This document shows, in pieces, positions 38,670-47,861 of a stretch of 64,000 nt of DNA. Location of the stretch: the NCBI GenBank assembly GCA_945939115.1, contig CAMEVC010000001.1, positions 1-64,000 of the forward strand, in the 5' to 3' direction. The notes beneath the pieces are model-generated. The model had not been told where the DNA came from. It was given only the letters and a program-made list of their open reading frames with translations, and made no database searches. Every line of letters starts with the position of its first letter. Position 1 is the first letter of the stretch. The stretch is from an uncultured Eubacterium sp. GTDB taxonomy: Bacteria > Bacillota > Clostridia > Lachnospirales > Lachnospiraceae. The position numbers were made by a program, and so were the translations under genes.

Positions 38670-38698
38670 TTGCATATCATAATGTATTGTGATACAAT
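38670..38698 (+). promoter_or_regulatory. Promoter of rpmE
   Basis: TTGCAT (38670-38675), a 17-bp spacer and TACAAT (38693-38698) lie 128 bases before the L31 start codon. Confidence 0.65.
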
Positions 38699-38704
38699 AT
38701 GAAA

Positions 38705-38826
38705 GCTGTTTATGACAGATAAAGAGGTCATTGTGTCTAATGCGCATAGAGCCCATCGGGACAGAAAGGGTGTCTAAGGCGGAATTCACAATTGTAATAC
38801 TTAATAATTCGTAAAGAGGTGAAATC
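38705..38826 (+). promoter_or_regulatory. Possible ribosomal-protein L31 leader RNA
   Basis: An about 120-base untranslated leader precedes rpmE with its own promoter. It contains purine-rich blocks (CATCGGGACAGAAAGGGTG) and short complementary stretches. L31 genes in Firmicutes are known to carry autoregulatory leaders. I cannot fold it reliably by eye, so the assignment is tentative. Confidence 0.35.
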
Positions 38827-39033
38827 ATGAGAGAAGGAATCCATCCAGATTATTATCAGGCAAAGGTTGTTTGTAACTGTGGTAACGAGTTCGTAACAGG
38901 TTCAACTAAGGAGGAAATCCACGTAGAAATCTGTTCAAAGTGCCATCCATTCTACACAGGACAGCAGAAGGCATCATCAACTCGTGGACGTATTGATAAG
39001 TTCAATAGAAAGTATGGTGTATCAAACAATTAA
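38827..39033 (+). CDS. rpmE: 50S ribosomal protein L31, zinc-binding form
   Basis: This 68-residue protein has the four-cysteine (C+) zinc site: CNC at 16-18 and CSKC at about 37-40, with the family motif HPFYTGQQK. It joins the two ribosomal subunits at the B1 bridge. AGAGGTG precedes the ATG. An efficient terminator follows, though the next gene may be read through it. Confidence 0.97.
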   Translation: MREGIHPDYYQAKVVCNCGNEFVTGSTKEEIHVEICSKCHPFYTGQQKASSTRGRIDKFNRKYGVSNN

Positions 39034-39045
39034 TTTTGAGATTAA

Positions 39046-39076
39046 GGTTGAGGTTCCAGGACCTCAACTTTTTTTG
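39046..39076 (+). terminator. Intrinsic terminator after rpmE
   Basis: GTTGAGGT, a 6-base loop and ACCTCAAC, then T7. It lies between rpmE and the DUF1385 gene, with the T run ending just before an ATG at 39078. Confidence 0.9.
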
Positions 39077-39113
39077 AATGTATACAAAACATAGAAAGGT
39101 ATGGTTATACGAT

Positions 39114-40568
39114 ATGAAGCCATCAGGAATTGGGGGACAAGCTGTTATTGAAGGTATTATGATGCGCAATAAGGATAAATACTCCATTGCAGTCAGAAAA
39201 CCGGATAATGAAATAGAAGTTGTTGTGAGAGAGAACAAGCTTATTACAGAGAAATATCCGTGGCTTAATCTGCCTGTTATACGCGGAATAGTAAGTTTTG
39301 TTGATTCTTTGGTTACAGGGATTTCTACAATTAACTATTCAGCATCATTTTACGATGACCCGGCAGAACAGGAGAAGACTAAGGTTGACGAGGTTGGAAA
39401 GAGTATATTAAAGGATAAGTTTGAGTCAGTACTTATGGCTGTCACGGTTATTCTGTCAATATTCTTTGCGATAGGTTTATTTATGGTACTTCCATACTTT
39501 GCAGCAAAGTTTTTCTCAAGATATATTGTTTCTAAGACGCTTCTTAATTTTATAGAGGGCGTGGTCAGACTATTGATTTTTGTGATTTATGTTTCCTTGA
39601 TATCCAGGATGAAGGATATTAAAAGGACATTTATGTATCATGGCGCAGAACACAAATGTATTAACTGTATAGAGAATGGTGCAAGACTTACACCGGAGAA
39701 TGTTAAGAACAGCTCAAGATATCATAAAAGATGCGGTACAAGTTTTATGTTTTTTGTAATGTTTATCAGCATAATATTCTTTATCTTTATCAGGGTTGAT
39801 AATACTGCACTTCAGATTGTTATAAGAATTCTTCTTATTCCGGTGATTGCAGGAGTGTCTTATGAGGTTATAAGATGGGCTGGAAAGAACGATAATGCAT
39901 TTGTAAGAGTGATGAGTAAACCGGGAATGTGGTTTCAGAAGCTGACAACCAGGGAACCGGATATGGACATGATTGAGGTTGCTATAAAGGCTGTTGAGGA
40001 AGTATTTGACTGGAAACAGTTCCTTTCTGAATATTATGCAGATTCTGAGAATCCTGTGGAGGATCTTGTGGCATCGGAAGCGGTTCTGGCAATTTCAGGA
40101 AGTCTTATTCATGGGAATAAGGAAACCAGAACTATTGATATTGAGGAAAGCAGTGAAACAGAGACTTCTGTAAGTGAGATGTCGGCTGAGGAGAGATATA
40201 TCAGAGCCGGCAAAGAATATGGCATGGATGATACGGATAGAGAAACATTTTCTTCAATATATGAGGTCAGCGATGAGTCTGAAAGTACTGTTTATGATAA
40301 TGCTTATGATGATTCATATGACGAATCTTCATCATATGGATATGGAGAGGATGACCATGATGATCCGTCTGCAATAGAAGGATTCGAATTTATGGACGGA
40401 CCGGCAGTTGGTTTTAGCACTGAGAATATACATGAGGCGGGGACTGTTGAAGAATTAAGTGAAGAGGAAGTAGTTGCAGGTTTTGAATTTGAAGGAGAGC
40501 ATGAACCGGAGGAAGACTATCCGGAGGATGTACCTATGTTTAAGCAGAAAAGGCTGGAAGATAAGTAG
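39114..40568 (+). CDS. DUF1385 membrane protein (YqhQ-like)
   Basis: This 484-residue protein opens with the family signature SGIGGQAVIEGIMMRN and has about four membrane segments (two hairpins at about 112-160 and 210-250). A cytoplasmic motif (MYHGAEHKCINCIE) has paired cysteines and histidines typical of DUF1385. Family members such as B. subtilis YqhQ are about 310 residues; the extra 140 residues here are a strongly acidic, serine- and tyrosine-rich tail (SYDESSSYGYGEDDHDD region) probably disordered. Function unknown. ATG 39114 matches family starts; an earlier ATG (39078) overlaps the rpmE terminator. It precedes prmC by two bases, so they are co-translated. Confidence 0.88.
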   Translation: MKPSGIGGQAVIEGIMMRNKDKYSIAVRKPDNEIEVVVRENKLITEKYPWLNLPVIRGIVSFVDSLVTGISTINYSASFYDDPAEQEKTKVDEVGKSILKDKFESVLMAVTVILSIFFAIGLFMVLPYFAAKFFSRYIVSKTLLNFIEGVVRLLIFVIYVSLISRMKDIKRTFMYHGAEHKCINCIENGARLTPENVKNSSRYHKRCGTSFMFFVMFISIIFFIFIRVDNTALQIVIRILLIPVIAGVSYEVIRWAGKNDNAFVRVMSKPGMWFQKLTTREPDMDMIEVAIKAVEEVFDWKQFLSEYYADSENPVEDLVASEAVLAISGSLIHGNKETRTIDIEESSETETSVSEMSAEERYIRAGKEYGMDDTDRETFSSIYEVSDESESTVYDNAYDDSYDESSSYGYGEDDHDDPSAIEGFEFMDGPAVGFSTENIHEAGTVEELSEEEVVAGFEFEGEHEPEEDYPEDVPMFKQKRLEDK

Positions 40569-40570
40569 TT

Positions 40571-41410
40571 ATGATGACAATACGACAAGCTGTAAGCTGG
40601 GGAAGTGATAAACTTAAAAGTCATGGTGTGGAGAATGCAGAACACGATAGTTTTGAATTGTTATCAGCCATAAATGGTATGACAAGAACTTTTTATCTCG
40701 TCAATGGGGACAGTTTTTTGTCGGAGGAGGATTTTCTGCTTTTTGAGGAATATATTGATAAGAGAGCTGCGCATATACCACTTCAGCATATAATAGGGAA
40801 AGCATATTTCTATGGATATGAGTTTGAAGTTAATGGGGATGTCCTTGTTCCACGGCAGGATACAGAGATTCTTGTCGGGGAGGTTATGAAAGTTGCAAGG
40901 AGTGGAGATTATATTCTTGATATGTGTACAGGTTCAGGCTGCATAGGTATTACTATTGCCAAGAAATTTCCTGAGGTAAAGGTGCTTGGCATAGATGTTT
41001 CTGAAAAAGCTCTTGCTGTGGCAGAAAAGAATAAACACAATCTTGAAGCCGATAATATTGATTTTATGCTTAGTGACTTGTTCGAGAAATTAAATCAAGA
41101 TATAACTTTTAACATAATTGCATCAAATCCTCCGTATATACCAACTAAAGTTATTGATGGGTTACAGGATGAAGTCAGACTCCATGATCCTATTCTTGCA
41201 TTAGATGGAAGCGAGGATGGCCTTAAGTATTACAGAAATATTTCTTCGGAGGCCGGCAAGTATCTTGAACCGGATGGATGGCTATGTTTTGAAATTGGCG
41301 CAGAACAGGCTTTAGACGTTTCTGATATCATGGAACGAGAAGGCTTTAGAAATATTACTGTGATAAAGGATCTCGCAGGACTTGACAGAGTTGTTATGGG
41401 CAGGAAATAA
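40571..41410 (+). CDS. prmC: Peptide chain release factor N5-glutamine methyltransferase
   Basis: This 279-residue enzyme methylates the glutamine of the GGQ motif in release factors, using S-adenosylmethionine. It has the helical N-terminal release-factor-binding domain, the SAM motif DMCTGSGCIGI and the catalytic NPPY at about 186-189 (SNPPYIP). The target RF1 is encoded immediately downstream, the usual prmC-prfA arrangement. It starts two bases after the DUF1385 stop. Confidence 0.97.
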   Translation: MMTIRQAVSWGSDKLKSHGVENAEHDSFELLSAINGMTRTFYLVNGDSFLSEEDFLLFEEYIDKRAAHIPLQHIIGKAYFYGYEFEVNGDVLVPRQDTEILVGEVMKVARSGDYILDMCTGSGCIGITIAKKFPEVKVLGIDVSEKALAVAEKNKHNLEADNIDFMLSDLFEKLNQDITFNIIASNPPYIPTKVIDGLQDEVRLHDPILALDGSEDGLKYYRNISSEAGKYLEPDGWLCFEIGAEQALDVSDIMEREGFRNITVIKDLAGLDRVVMGRK

Positions 41411-41460
41411 CATATAATGATTAATTTGTAATTAATTGATGAAAGGAATTGGTGTTTAAA

Positions 41461-42534
41461 ATGTTTGATAAACTGGAAGATACAGTCAACAGATATGAAG
41501 ATATAACTGCTGAACTTGGAAATCCTGATGTGGTTAATGACCAGGAGAAGTTCAGAAAGCTTATGAAGGAGCAGAGCAGTCTTGCTCCGCTTATTGCTGC
41601 TTATACAGAGTATAAGAACTGCAAGAAGAATATAGAGGACAGTCTTGCGATACTTAACGAGGAGACTGATGAGGAACTTAAGGAGATGGCTAAGGAAGAA
41701 CTTAGTGATTCCAAAGCAAGAGTAGAAGAACTTGAACACGAGCTTAAGATTCTGCTTCTTCCAAAGGACCCTAATGATGATAAGGATATTGTTGTGGAGA
41801 TAAGAGCAGGTGCAGGAGGAGAGGAAGCGGCTCTTTTTGCAGCAGAGCTTTTCAGGATGTATGTCCATTATGTTGAGTCAAGAGGCTGGAAGGTTGAAGT
41901 TCTAAGCGGAGATGAGACAGGAATTGGCGGAATGAAAGAAGTCGAATTCATGGTAAAAGGTCAGGGAGCGTATTCTATTATGAAGTATGAGTCCGGAGTT
42001 CACAGAGTACAGCGTATTCCGGTAACTGAATCTAATGGAAGAATACAGACTTCAACTGCATCGGTAGCAGTTATGCCGGAAGCAGAGGAAGTGGATATCC
42101 ATATTGATGAGAAAGATATCAGAATTGATGTTATGAGAGCTTCAGGTAATGGTGGACAGTGTGTCAACACAACTGATTCTGCAGTTCGTCTTACACATTA
42201 TCCAACAGGTATTGTAATCTATTCCCAGACAGAAAAGTCTCAGATACAGAATAAAGAGAAAGCATTTGCACTCCTCAGAGCAAAGCTTTATGACATTGAA
42301 ACACAGAAGGCACATGACGCAGAAGCAGATGCGAGAAGAAGCCAGATTGGTACGGGAGACAGGGCAGAGAAGATAAGAACGTATAATTTCCCGCAGGGTC
42401 GTGTTACTGACCACAGAATAGGACTTACCCTTTATAAGCTTGACAAGATAATGGATGGAGATATTCAGGAAATAATCGATGCATGCATAGCTGCCGACCA
42501 GGCTGCTAAACTTGCTAAGATGGGTGATGATTAA
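41461..42534 (+). CDS. prfA: Peptide chain release factor 1
   Basis: This 357-residue protein recognises UAA and UAG stop codons. The GGQ motif that triggers peptide release is at 231-233 ([11 protein letters not shown]). The codon-recognition region sits in domain 2 (KSLL-type helices and the strand block following [15 protein letters not shown]). Start choice: ATG 41461 (MFDKLED, the family start) lies 13 bases from AAAGGA, while a GTG at 41452 is closer to that site; the longer form is possible. The stop overlaps the next start (TAATG). Confidence 0.97.
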   Translation: MFDKLEDTVNRYEDITAELGNPDVVNDQEKFRKLMKEQSSLAPLIAAYTEYKNCKKNIEDSLAILNEETDEELKEMAKEELSDSKARVEELEHELKILLLPKDPNDDKDIVVEIRAGAGGEEAALFAAELFRMYVHYVESRGWKVEVLSGDETGIGGMKEVEFMVKGQGAYSIMKYESGVHRVQRIPVTESNGRIQTSTASVAVMPEAEEVDIHIDEKDIRIDVMRASGNGGQCVNTTDSAVRLTHYPTGIVIYSQTEKSQIQNKEKAFALLRAKLYDIETQKAHDAEADARRSQIGTGDRAEKIRTYNFPQGRVTDHRIGLTLYKLDKIMDGDIQEIIDACIAADQAAKLAKMGDD

Positions 42535-43898
42535 TGAACAGTAGGAAAACTAATCCTCTGGCTTTACTTCCGATATTGGTATTTCTGGTTCTTTATCTTG
42601 GAACGGGAATATTATTTGAGTATGTTATGAAGATGCCTATGGGTTTCTATAATGTTCCTGTTATTGTAGCATTTCTTGCAGCTATACTTGTTGCCTGTTT
42701 ACAGAACAGAAAGCTTAACTTTAATGATAAGCTGTCGGTTATGGCACAAGGTCTGTCTGACAAGAATATAATAACAATGATTCTAATATTTCTCGTGGCG
42801 GGAGTATTTGTTGGTGTGGTAGGAAGAAGCAGTGCTGAGAGTGTTGCGTATTTTATGCTGAGCATAATTCCAGCTCGTTTTTCAGTGGCAGTATTATTTA
42901 TTGTTTCTTGCTTTGTTTCAACAGCAATGGGAACTTCTGTAGGAACAATCACGCTTATTACTCCAATAGCAGTGGCTGTTTCCTGCGCTTCGGGATTTGG
43001 AATGCCTCTATGCGTCGCATCAGTAATGGGTGGTGCAATGTTTGGAGATAATCTTTCTTTTATTTCAGATACAACTATAGCGGCATGCAATGGACAAGGC
43101 TGTGCAATGAAGGACAAGTTCAGAGAAAACTTTTGGATAGCAATGCCGGCGGCGGTAGTCACGTTAGTGATAATTGTTGTACTTTCTGTTAATACTCATA
43201 TCTCAGGAGAGGTTAGCCATTCATATAATCTTATACAGATAATTCCATATGTTCTTGTTATGATTGGAGGAATAGCCGGTTTAAATGTTTTTGTTGTACT
43301 GATTATCGGAATTGTTTCCGGAGCATTTATTATGCTTGCAATTGGACACATTACATTTTCACAGCTTCTGTTAAATATGGGAGACGGAGCATCGGGAATG
43401 TTTGAGACATGTATGGTTGCAGTGCTTGTTTCAGCTATGTGTGCCCTTATTAAGGAAAATGGCGGTTTTGAAGCTTTACTTAATGGTATAGGTAAGTTGT
43501 TTAAAGGCAGGAGAGGCGGCCAGATTGGTATGGGTATCCTTGTAGGTTCGATGGATATTGCAACAGCCAATAACACAGTAGCAATTGTAATGGCTAATCC
43601 AATTGCAAGACAGATGGCAGAGGATTATAATATATCTTCAAGAAAAGCGGCATCGCTTCTTGATACATTTTCATGTATATTTCAGGGGATAATTCCATAT
43701 GGCGCACAGATGCTTGTTGCAGTCAGTGCAGTTTCTGAACTTGGATATGAAATAACGGCTTTTCAGATATTGCCGAAGCTGTTTTATCCAGGTTTACTGC
43801 TTGTAAGTTCACTTGTATGGATATATATTATTCCGGAGAGAAAGAACATAATGGCTTGTATGAACCGGGGCTGCATCAAAAAATATAAAAAAAAATAA
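42534..43898 (+). CDS. Na+/H+ antiporter, NhaC family-like
   Basis: This 454-residue protein has about 11-12 membrane segments and family blocks such as STAMGTSVGTITLITPIAVAV, SVMGGAMFGDNLSFISDTTIA and GSMDIATANNTVAIVMANP, which match NhaC-type antiporters. It should exchange sodium for protons or an organic ion across the membrane. It begins inside the prfA stop (TAATG), so translation is coupled to RF1, although no functional link is evident. Substrate specificity cannot be read. Confidence 0.87.
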   Translation: MNSRKTNPLALLPILVFLVLYLGTGILFEYVMKMPMGFYNVPVIVAFLAAILVACLQNRKLNFNDKLSVMAQGLSDKNIITMILIFLVAGVFVGVVGRSSAESVAYFMLSIIPARFSVAVLFIVSCFVSTAMGTSVGTITLITPIAVAVSCASGFGMPLCVASVMGGAMFGDNLSFISDTTIAACNGQGCAMKDKFRENFWIAMPAAVVTLVIIVVLSVNTHISGEVSHSYNLIQIIPYVLVMIGGIAGLNVFVVLIIGIVSGAFIMLAIGHITFSQLLLNMGDGASGMFETCMVAVLVSAMCALIKENGGFEALLNGIGKLFKGRRGGQIGMGILVGSMDIATANNTVAIVMANPIARQMAEDYNISSRKAASLLDTFSCIFQGIIPYGAQMLVAVSAVSELGYEITAFQILPKLFYPGLLLVSSLVWIYIIPERKNIMACMNRGCIKKYKKK

Positions 43899-43984
43899 AA
43901 TAATGTGTTTTTCAAATGTAGAATTATGATATATTATACTTGGTTAAGAAAAAGCGTATGATGAAATATAAGGGGAGTGATAAT

Positions 43985-44374
43985 ATGTCTGATACTGCAC
44001 GTATGTTATTGAATAAAATAGAGAATCTGAAAAGATTCGGAGTGGACATTTCTAATTCAAAGTTTAAGAATAATAACCTTGAAGACAGCAGAGTTATGAC
44101 AGCATATTTAAGGGAAGTTATAGAATTTTTTAACAGCTTTGATTTTAAGCGTCTAGAACAGACTCTGACTAATGCCCAGTGGCAGGCTTCTGCAACTTCA
44201 ATTACAAGACTGGAGGAGAAGGCTGCAGAACTTGGAATTAACAGTTTTCTGAAACCTTTCGAGGGAATAAGGGTATCGATTATCCAGAAGAATATGCGTT
44301 CAGCAAAACAGAGTCTGGTTGTAGCTAATAATAAGAAATCACAGATTATAAGATATTTAGGGCAGTCCAGATAG
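43985..44374 (+). CDS. Small helical protein, unknown function
   Basis: The 129-residue product is almost all helical and charged, with no membrane segment. It contains SDTARMLLNKIENLKRFG, an acidic/aromatic core (VIEFFNSFDFKRLEQTL) and a final helix (GIRVSIIQKNMRSAKQSL). The length and four-helix pattern are a little like Hpt or regulator-binding bundles, but the phosphotransfer histidine motif is missing, so I do not assign it. ATG 43985 has AAGGGGAGTG upstream. Its terminator overlaps its own stop codon. Confidence 0.7.
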   Translation: MSDTARMLLNKIENLKRFGVDISNSKFKNNNLEDSRVMTAYLREVIEFFNSFDFKRLEQTLTNAQWQASATSITRLEEKAAELGINSFLKPFEGIRVSIIQKNMRSAKQSLVVANNKKSQIIRYLGQSR

Positions 44375-44386
44375 GACTGCCTTTTG
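44361..44386 (+). terminator. Terminator overlapping the stop codon of the small helical protein
   Basis: GGCAGTCC, loop, GGACTGCC, then TTTTG. The stop codon lies within the hairpin. Confidence 0.85.
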
Positions 44387-44415
44387 TTGAATTGGTAAGT
44401 TATTTTGTGTATAAT
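44387..44415 (+). promoter_or_regulatory. Promoter of the DUF308 gene
   Basis: TTGAAT (44387-44392), a 17-bp spacer and TATAAT (44410-44415), immediately after the preceding terminator. Confidence 0.7.
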
Positions 44416-44451
44416 GGCAATATTCAATAATAATTAAGGAGATGGGATATT

Positions 44452-45057
44452 ATGGGTAGTATTTATAAGAAATTAAAGACTGTAAAATACGAGATTATGA
44501 TAGTAGCTGCAGCGCTTTTTTTATTAGGGCTGTTTCTTGTATTATTCCCTGCATTATCACAGGAAATAATATGTAAGGGAATCGGGGTTGCGCTGTGTGT
44601 ATGGGGTGTATTAAGACTTATAACATATTTCAGGGTTGCAGGTAATGAGATTCTTGGCTCTTATGGACTGGTTCAGGGGGTCACACTGCTTGCATTTGGA
44701 TTTTTCTTTGTGGTTAAGCCGGAAATTATTGCTGTTTTTCTGGGTACAGCACTGGCGGTTATAATAATTGTTGATGGTATACTTAAACTTCAGTATGCGG
44801 TTGACTTTTATCACTTACAGGCTGATAAGTGGTGGATTGAGCTTATTGGTGCAGTTATTATGATAATTGTGGGTGTTGTAGCACTATTTAATCCATTTTC
44901 TACAACGGAGGCTTTAACGATTTTTATAGGAATTGCTCTTATGATTGAGGGAATATGGGATTTTATTTCTCTTATGAAGATTGTATCAGTGGCAAAAAAA
45001 GCGGGTAAAGTATTGTCGGATATGAAAGACCGGGCTGATGCGGTGGATATGAAATAA
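44452..45057 (+). CDS. DUF308 (HdeD-like) membrane protein
   Basis: This 201-residue protein has six hydrophobic segments in three hairpins (LFLLGLFLVLFPALS, VTLLAFGFFFVVKPE, IMIIVGVVALFNPFS), the tandem two-helix repeat of DUF308/HdeD proteins. In E. coli HdeD is linked to acid resistance; in Clostridia the role is unknown. The C-terminal 25 residues are a charged cytoplasmic tail. It has its own promoter. Confidence 0.85.
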   Translation: MGSIYKKLKTVKYEIMIVAAALFLLGLFLVLFPALSQEIICKGIGVALCVWGVLRLITYFRVAGNEILGSYGLVQGVTLLAFGFFFVVKPEIIAVFLGTALAVIIIVDGILKLQYAVDFYHLQADKWWIELIGAVIMIIVGVVALFNPFSTTEALTIFIGIALMIEGIWDFISLMKIVSVAKKAGKVLSDMKDRADAVDMK

Positions 45058-45093
45058 AAACTTGAATTAATATCAGGAAAGAGGACTTATATA

Positions 45094-46374
45094 ATGAGCA
45101 GAAAGATTTATGCAGCTATATTGGGAGCAGGAACCGTGGGAACGGGAGTGTATAAGCTTTGCGGGCAGATGAGAGAGGATATTGTAAGCAAGACAGGAGC
45201 GGAGCTTGTAATAAAGAAGGTTCTTGTGAGAAATCTCGACAAAGACAGGAAGCCAATCGAGAGGGAATTGCTTACTGATAACTGGAGAGAGGTAATTGAA
45301 GATAAGGATATAGAAATAATCATAGAACTTATGGGAGGAATAAGTCCTGCAAGAGAATATATTCTTGAGGCATTAAAGGCAGGAAAACAGGTTGTCACTG
45401 CTAATAAAGACCTTTTGGCAGAATGCGGAGAAGAGATTATGGGAGCAGCGGATGCAATGCATGCTGACTTGCAGTTTGAGGCGGCAGTGGCAGGTGCCAT
45501 ACCTATTATCAGACCATTAAAGCAGAGCATGGCGGGCAATAATATTACAGAGATTATAGGCATTGTCAATGGTACAACTAATTATATACTTACCAAGATG
45601 ACAGAATTGGGAATGAGCTATAAGGATGCACTTGCCAAAGCTACAGAACTTGGATATGCGGAGGCAGATCCTACTGCTGATGTAGAAGGTTATGATGCCG
45701 GACGTAAAATGGCAATTATGTCCTCAATTGCATTTAACTCTAGAGTTACATTTAATCAGGTGTATACTGAGGGCATTACTAAGATTACATCTGAAGATAT
45801 TAAGTATGCCAAAGAATTTGGATATGTTATAAAACTGCTCGGTTTTGCGAGAAATACAGATGATGGTATAGAAGTGAAGGTACATCCAATGCTCATAAAT
45901 GAGAATCATCCGCTTGCAACCGTAAGAGATTCTTTCAATGCTGTATTTGTGCATGGCGAGGCGAGTGATGATACCATGTTTATGGGACGGGGTGCAGGGC
46001 AGATGCCAACTGCATCAGCAGTTATGGGAGATATAATTGATGTGTGCAGAAATATTGTACACGGTTCTTGTGGCAAGATAGGATGTTCATGTTATAAAGG
46101 TCTTAAGGTTAAGGATATCAGTGAGACAAAGAGTAAATTCTTTTTAAGAATAGAGGCTTTGGATAAACCGGGAGTTCTTGCTAATATAGCCAGTGTTCTT
46201 GGAAACAACGATGTAAGTATTGCACAGGTTGTTCAGAAGAGCCGTAAAGATGGCGTTGCAGAGCTTGTTATAATCACAGATGATGTGGCTGAGAAGAATT
46301 TTAATGATGCAATGACAGTATTTAACGGTCTTTCAGTTGTTAAAGAAATTGCTGGCGTTATTCGTGTATATTAA
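45094..46374 (+). CDS. hom: Homoserine dehydrogenase
   Basis: This 426-residue enzyme reduces aspartate semialdehyde to homoserine, on the way to threonine and methionine. It has the N-terminal nucleotide-binding GAGTVGTGVYKL, the catalytic block IIGIVNGTTNYILTKM and EADPTADVEGYDA, and a C-terminal ACT regulatory domain (about 350-426, FFLRIEALDKPGVLANIASVL). The ACT domain suggests threonine feedback. AGGAAAGAGG lies upstream. Aspartate semialdehyde is also used by the carboxynorspermidine synthase at 57.1 kb. Confidence 0.96.
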   Translation: MSRKIYAAILGAGTVGTGVYKLCGQMREDIVSKTGAELVIKKVLVRNLDKDRKPIERELLTDNWREVIEDKDIEIIIELMGGISPAREYILEALKAGKQVVTANKDLLAECGEEIMGAADAMHADLQFEAAVAGAIPIIRPLKQSMAGNNITEIIGIVNGTTNYILTKMTELGMSYKDALAKATELGYAEADPTADVEGYDAGRKMAIMSSIAFNSRVTFNQVYTEGITKITSEDIKYAKEFGYVIKLLGFARNTDDGIEVKVHPMLINENHPLATVRDSFNAVFVHGEASDDTMFMGRGAGQMPTASAVMGDIIDVCRNIVHGSCGKIGCSCYKGLKVKDISETKSKFFLRIEALDKPGVLANIASVLGNNDVSIAQVVQKSRKDGVAELVIITDDVAEKNFNDAMTVFNGLSVVKEIAGVIRVY

Positions 46375-46400
46375 CTGTAGAATAAATAGGTGAGGTGTTT

Positions 46401-47048
46401 ATGGCAAAGAAATATTATGCTGTAAGAGTTGGTAAGAAACCAGGAATATATGAAAAATGGGATGACTGCAGGCAAAATGTGCACGGATATCCGGCAGCAG
46501 AATTTAAAAGCTTTCCTACACTTGAGGAAGCCAAGGCATATATGGAGTGCGAGACTATAGCAGAGATTAACGGGAAAACAGCTTTGTATAGCGTTGGCTC
46601 TGACAAGAATAATATAGAAGATGTACTTCCGGAAGATAATTATGCATTTGTGGATGGCTCATTTAACATAGCGACAGGCGTATATGGTTATGGTGGATTT
46701 CTGATACATGATGGAGAGCGCTATGAACTCTCAGGGATGGGCAACGATGCAGAGATGTCCTCTATGAGGAATGTTGCGGGAGAAATTCTTGGCAGCATGG
46801 CAGCAATCAGGAAAGCACTGGAATTAGGGCTTAGGCAAGTATCGGTTTTCTATGATTATGCTGGTATCAAAGCATGGGCATCAGGAGAGTGGAAGCGCAA
46901 CAAGAAAGGTACTAAAGAGTATTATAACTATATATTGTCAGTTAAGGATAAGATAGATATAAGGTTTGTCAAGGTAAGAGGCCATTCCGGTGTGGAGGGC
47001 AATGAAGAGGCGGACAGACTTGCTAAGAAGGCTGTAGGTATTATGTGA
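46401..47048 (+). CDS. Ribonuclease H with N-terminal viroplasmin domain
   Basis: This 215-residue protein has a caulimovirus viroplasmin-type domain (about 1-45: YYAVRVGKKPGIYEKWDDC) that binds RNA/DNA hybrids, then an RNase H1 domain. The metal-binding residues are Asp in AFVDGSF, Glu in AGEILGSMAA, Asp in VFYDYAG and Asp in NEEADRLAKKA, with His in VRGHSG. It removes the RNA strand from hybrids. The start ATG 46401 has GAGGTG just before; a GTG at 46395 is part of that site. Confidence 0.92.
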   Translation: MAKKYYAVRVGKKPGIYEKWDDCRQNVHGYPAAEFKSFPTLEEAKAYMECETIAEINGKTALYSVGSDKNNIEDVLPEDNYAFVDGSFNIATGVYGYGGFLIHDGERYELSGMGNDAEMSSMRNVAGEILGSMAAIRKALELGLRQVSVFYDYAGIKAWASGEWKRNKKGTKEYYNYILSVKDKIDIRFVKVRGHSGVEGNEEADRLAKKAVGIM

Positions 47049-47049
47049 G

Positions 47050-47078
47050 GCAGGGGGTGATACCCCTGCTTTTATTTT
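47050..47078 (+). terminator. Intrinsic terminator after the RNase H gene
   Basis: GCAGGGG, a six-base loop and CCCCTGC, then TTTTATTTTT, directly after the stop codon. Confidence 0.92.
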
Positions 47079-47164
47079 TCTCAATAAAATTGTTGACAAC
47101 TGTTTTTTATGGTATTAACATATAAACATATAGAAAAGATATGAATATAAAAGAGGGCATTTAT

Positions 47165-47791
47165 ATGAAGAATATTTTATTTTTTGGAGATTCTAATACA
47201 TATGGATATAAGCCTGACGGTTCAGGCAGATTTGACAGGAATATCAGATGGACGGGCAGAGTATCAGATAATCTTGGACCTGAATATAATGTGATTGAGG
47301 AAGGTCTGTGTGGAAGAACTACAATATTTCCGGATGCAGTCCGGGATGCAAGAAAGGGAATTGATCTTATAGGTGTTGTGATTGAATCGCACACACCTGT
47401 AGATGTTATATCCATAATGCTTGGAACAAATGACTGTAAGATTGAATTTAATGCCACTGCAAAGGATATTGCCAATGGTATGGAAAAGGTTGCAAAGAAG
47501 GCTAAAGAAGTGGCAGGAAAGGAAGCTAAGATAGTGATTGTATCTCCGATACACCTTGGTAAAGGTGTGGGAGAATCCGGATTTGATCCTGAATTTAACG
47601 AAATTTCTGAAAATGTGTCAAGACAGCTTGCAACTGAATACAAAGCGGTGGCAGAAAAAAATGGTTTTTATTTCTTTGATGCTGCTCTGGTGGCGCAACC
47701 GAGTAGCATTGACAGACAGCACCTTGATGAGAATGGTCACAAAAATTTTGCAGAAAAATTCGGCGATTTTTTGTTGACATATGTATTATAG
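47165..47791 (+). CDS. SGNH/GDSL hydrolase family protein
   Basis: This 208-residue enzyme has the GDSL block LFFGDSNTYG (catalytic Ser), MLGTND-type block III (SIMLGTNDCK, Asn) and block V DRQHLDENGH (Asp and His). Such hydrolases act on esters or acetyl groups; this one has no signal peptide and resembles cytoplasmic arylesterase/acylhydrolases. ATG 47165 follows GAGGGC; an upstream in-frame ATG (47141) has a poorer site. Its 3' end overlaps the -35 box of the next operon's promoter. Confidence 0.9.
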   Translation: MKNILFFGDSNTYGYKPDGSGRFDRNIRWTGRVSDNLGPEYNVIEEGLCGRTTIFPDAVRDARKGIDLIGVVIESHTPVDVISIMLGTNDCKIEFNATAKDIANGMEKVAKKAKEVAGKEAKIVIVSPIHLGKGVGESGFDPEFNEISENVSRQLATEYKAVAEKNGFYFFDAALVAQPSSIDRQHLDENGHKNFAEKFGDFLLTYVL

Positions 47792-47832
47792 TTGATATAA
47801 TAAAAATGAACATATGAATGATTGTTCATATG
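47774..47832 (+). promoter_or_regulatory. Promoter and ArsR-type palindromic operator of the metal-efflux operon
   Basis: TTGACA (47774-47779), a 16-bp spacer and TATAAT (47796-47801) form a strong promoter overlapping the end of the SGNH gene. Over the predicted start, CATATGAA (47811-47818) and TTCATATG (47825-47832) are exact inverted arms with a six-base spacer. This ATATGAA-N6-TTCATAT form is the known operator type of SmtB/CadC repressors. The operon encodes such a repressor as its last gene. Confidence 0.82.
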
Positions 47833-47861
47833 ATTATATTGATTATAAGGAGAGAATCATT

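Noticed and set aside
42647..43162. Minus-strand membrane-like frame over the NhaC gene
   Set aside because: It is the reverse complement of a real membrane-protein gene; no ribosome site or family motif.
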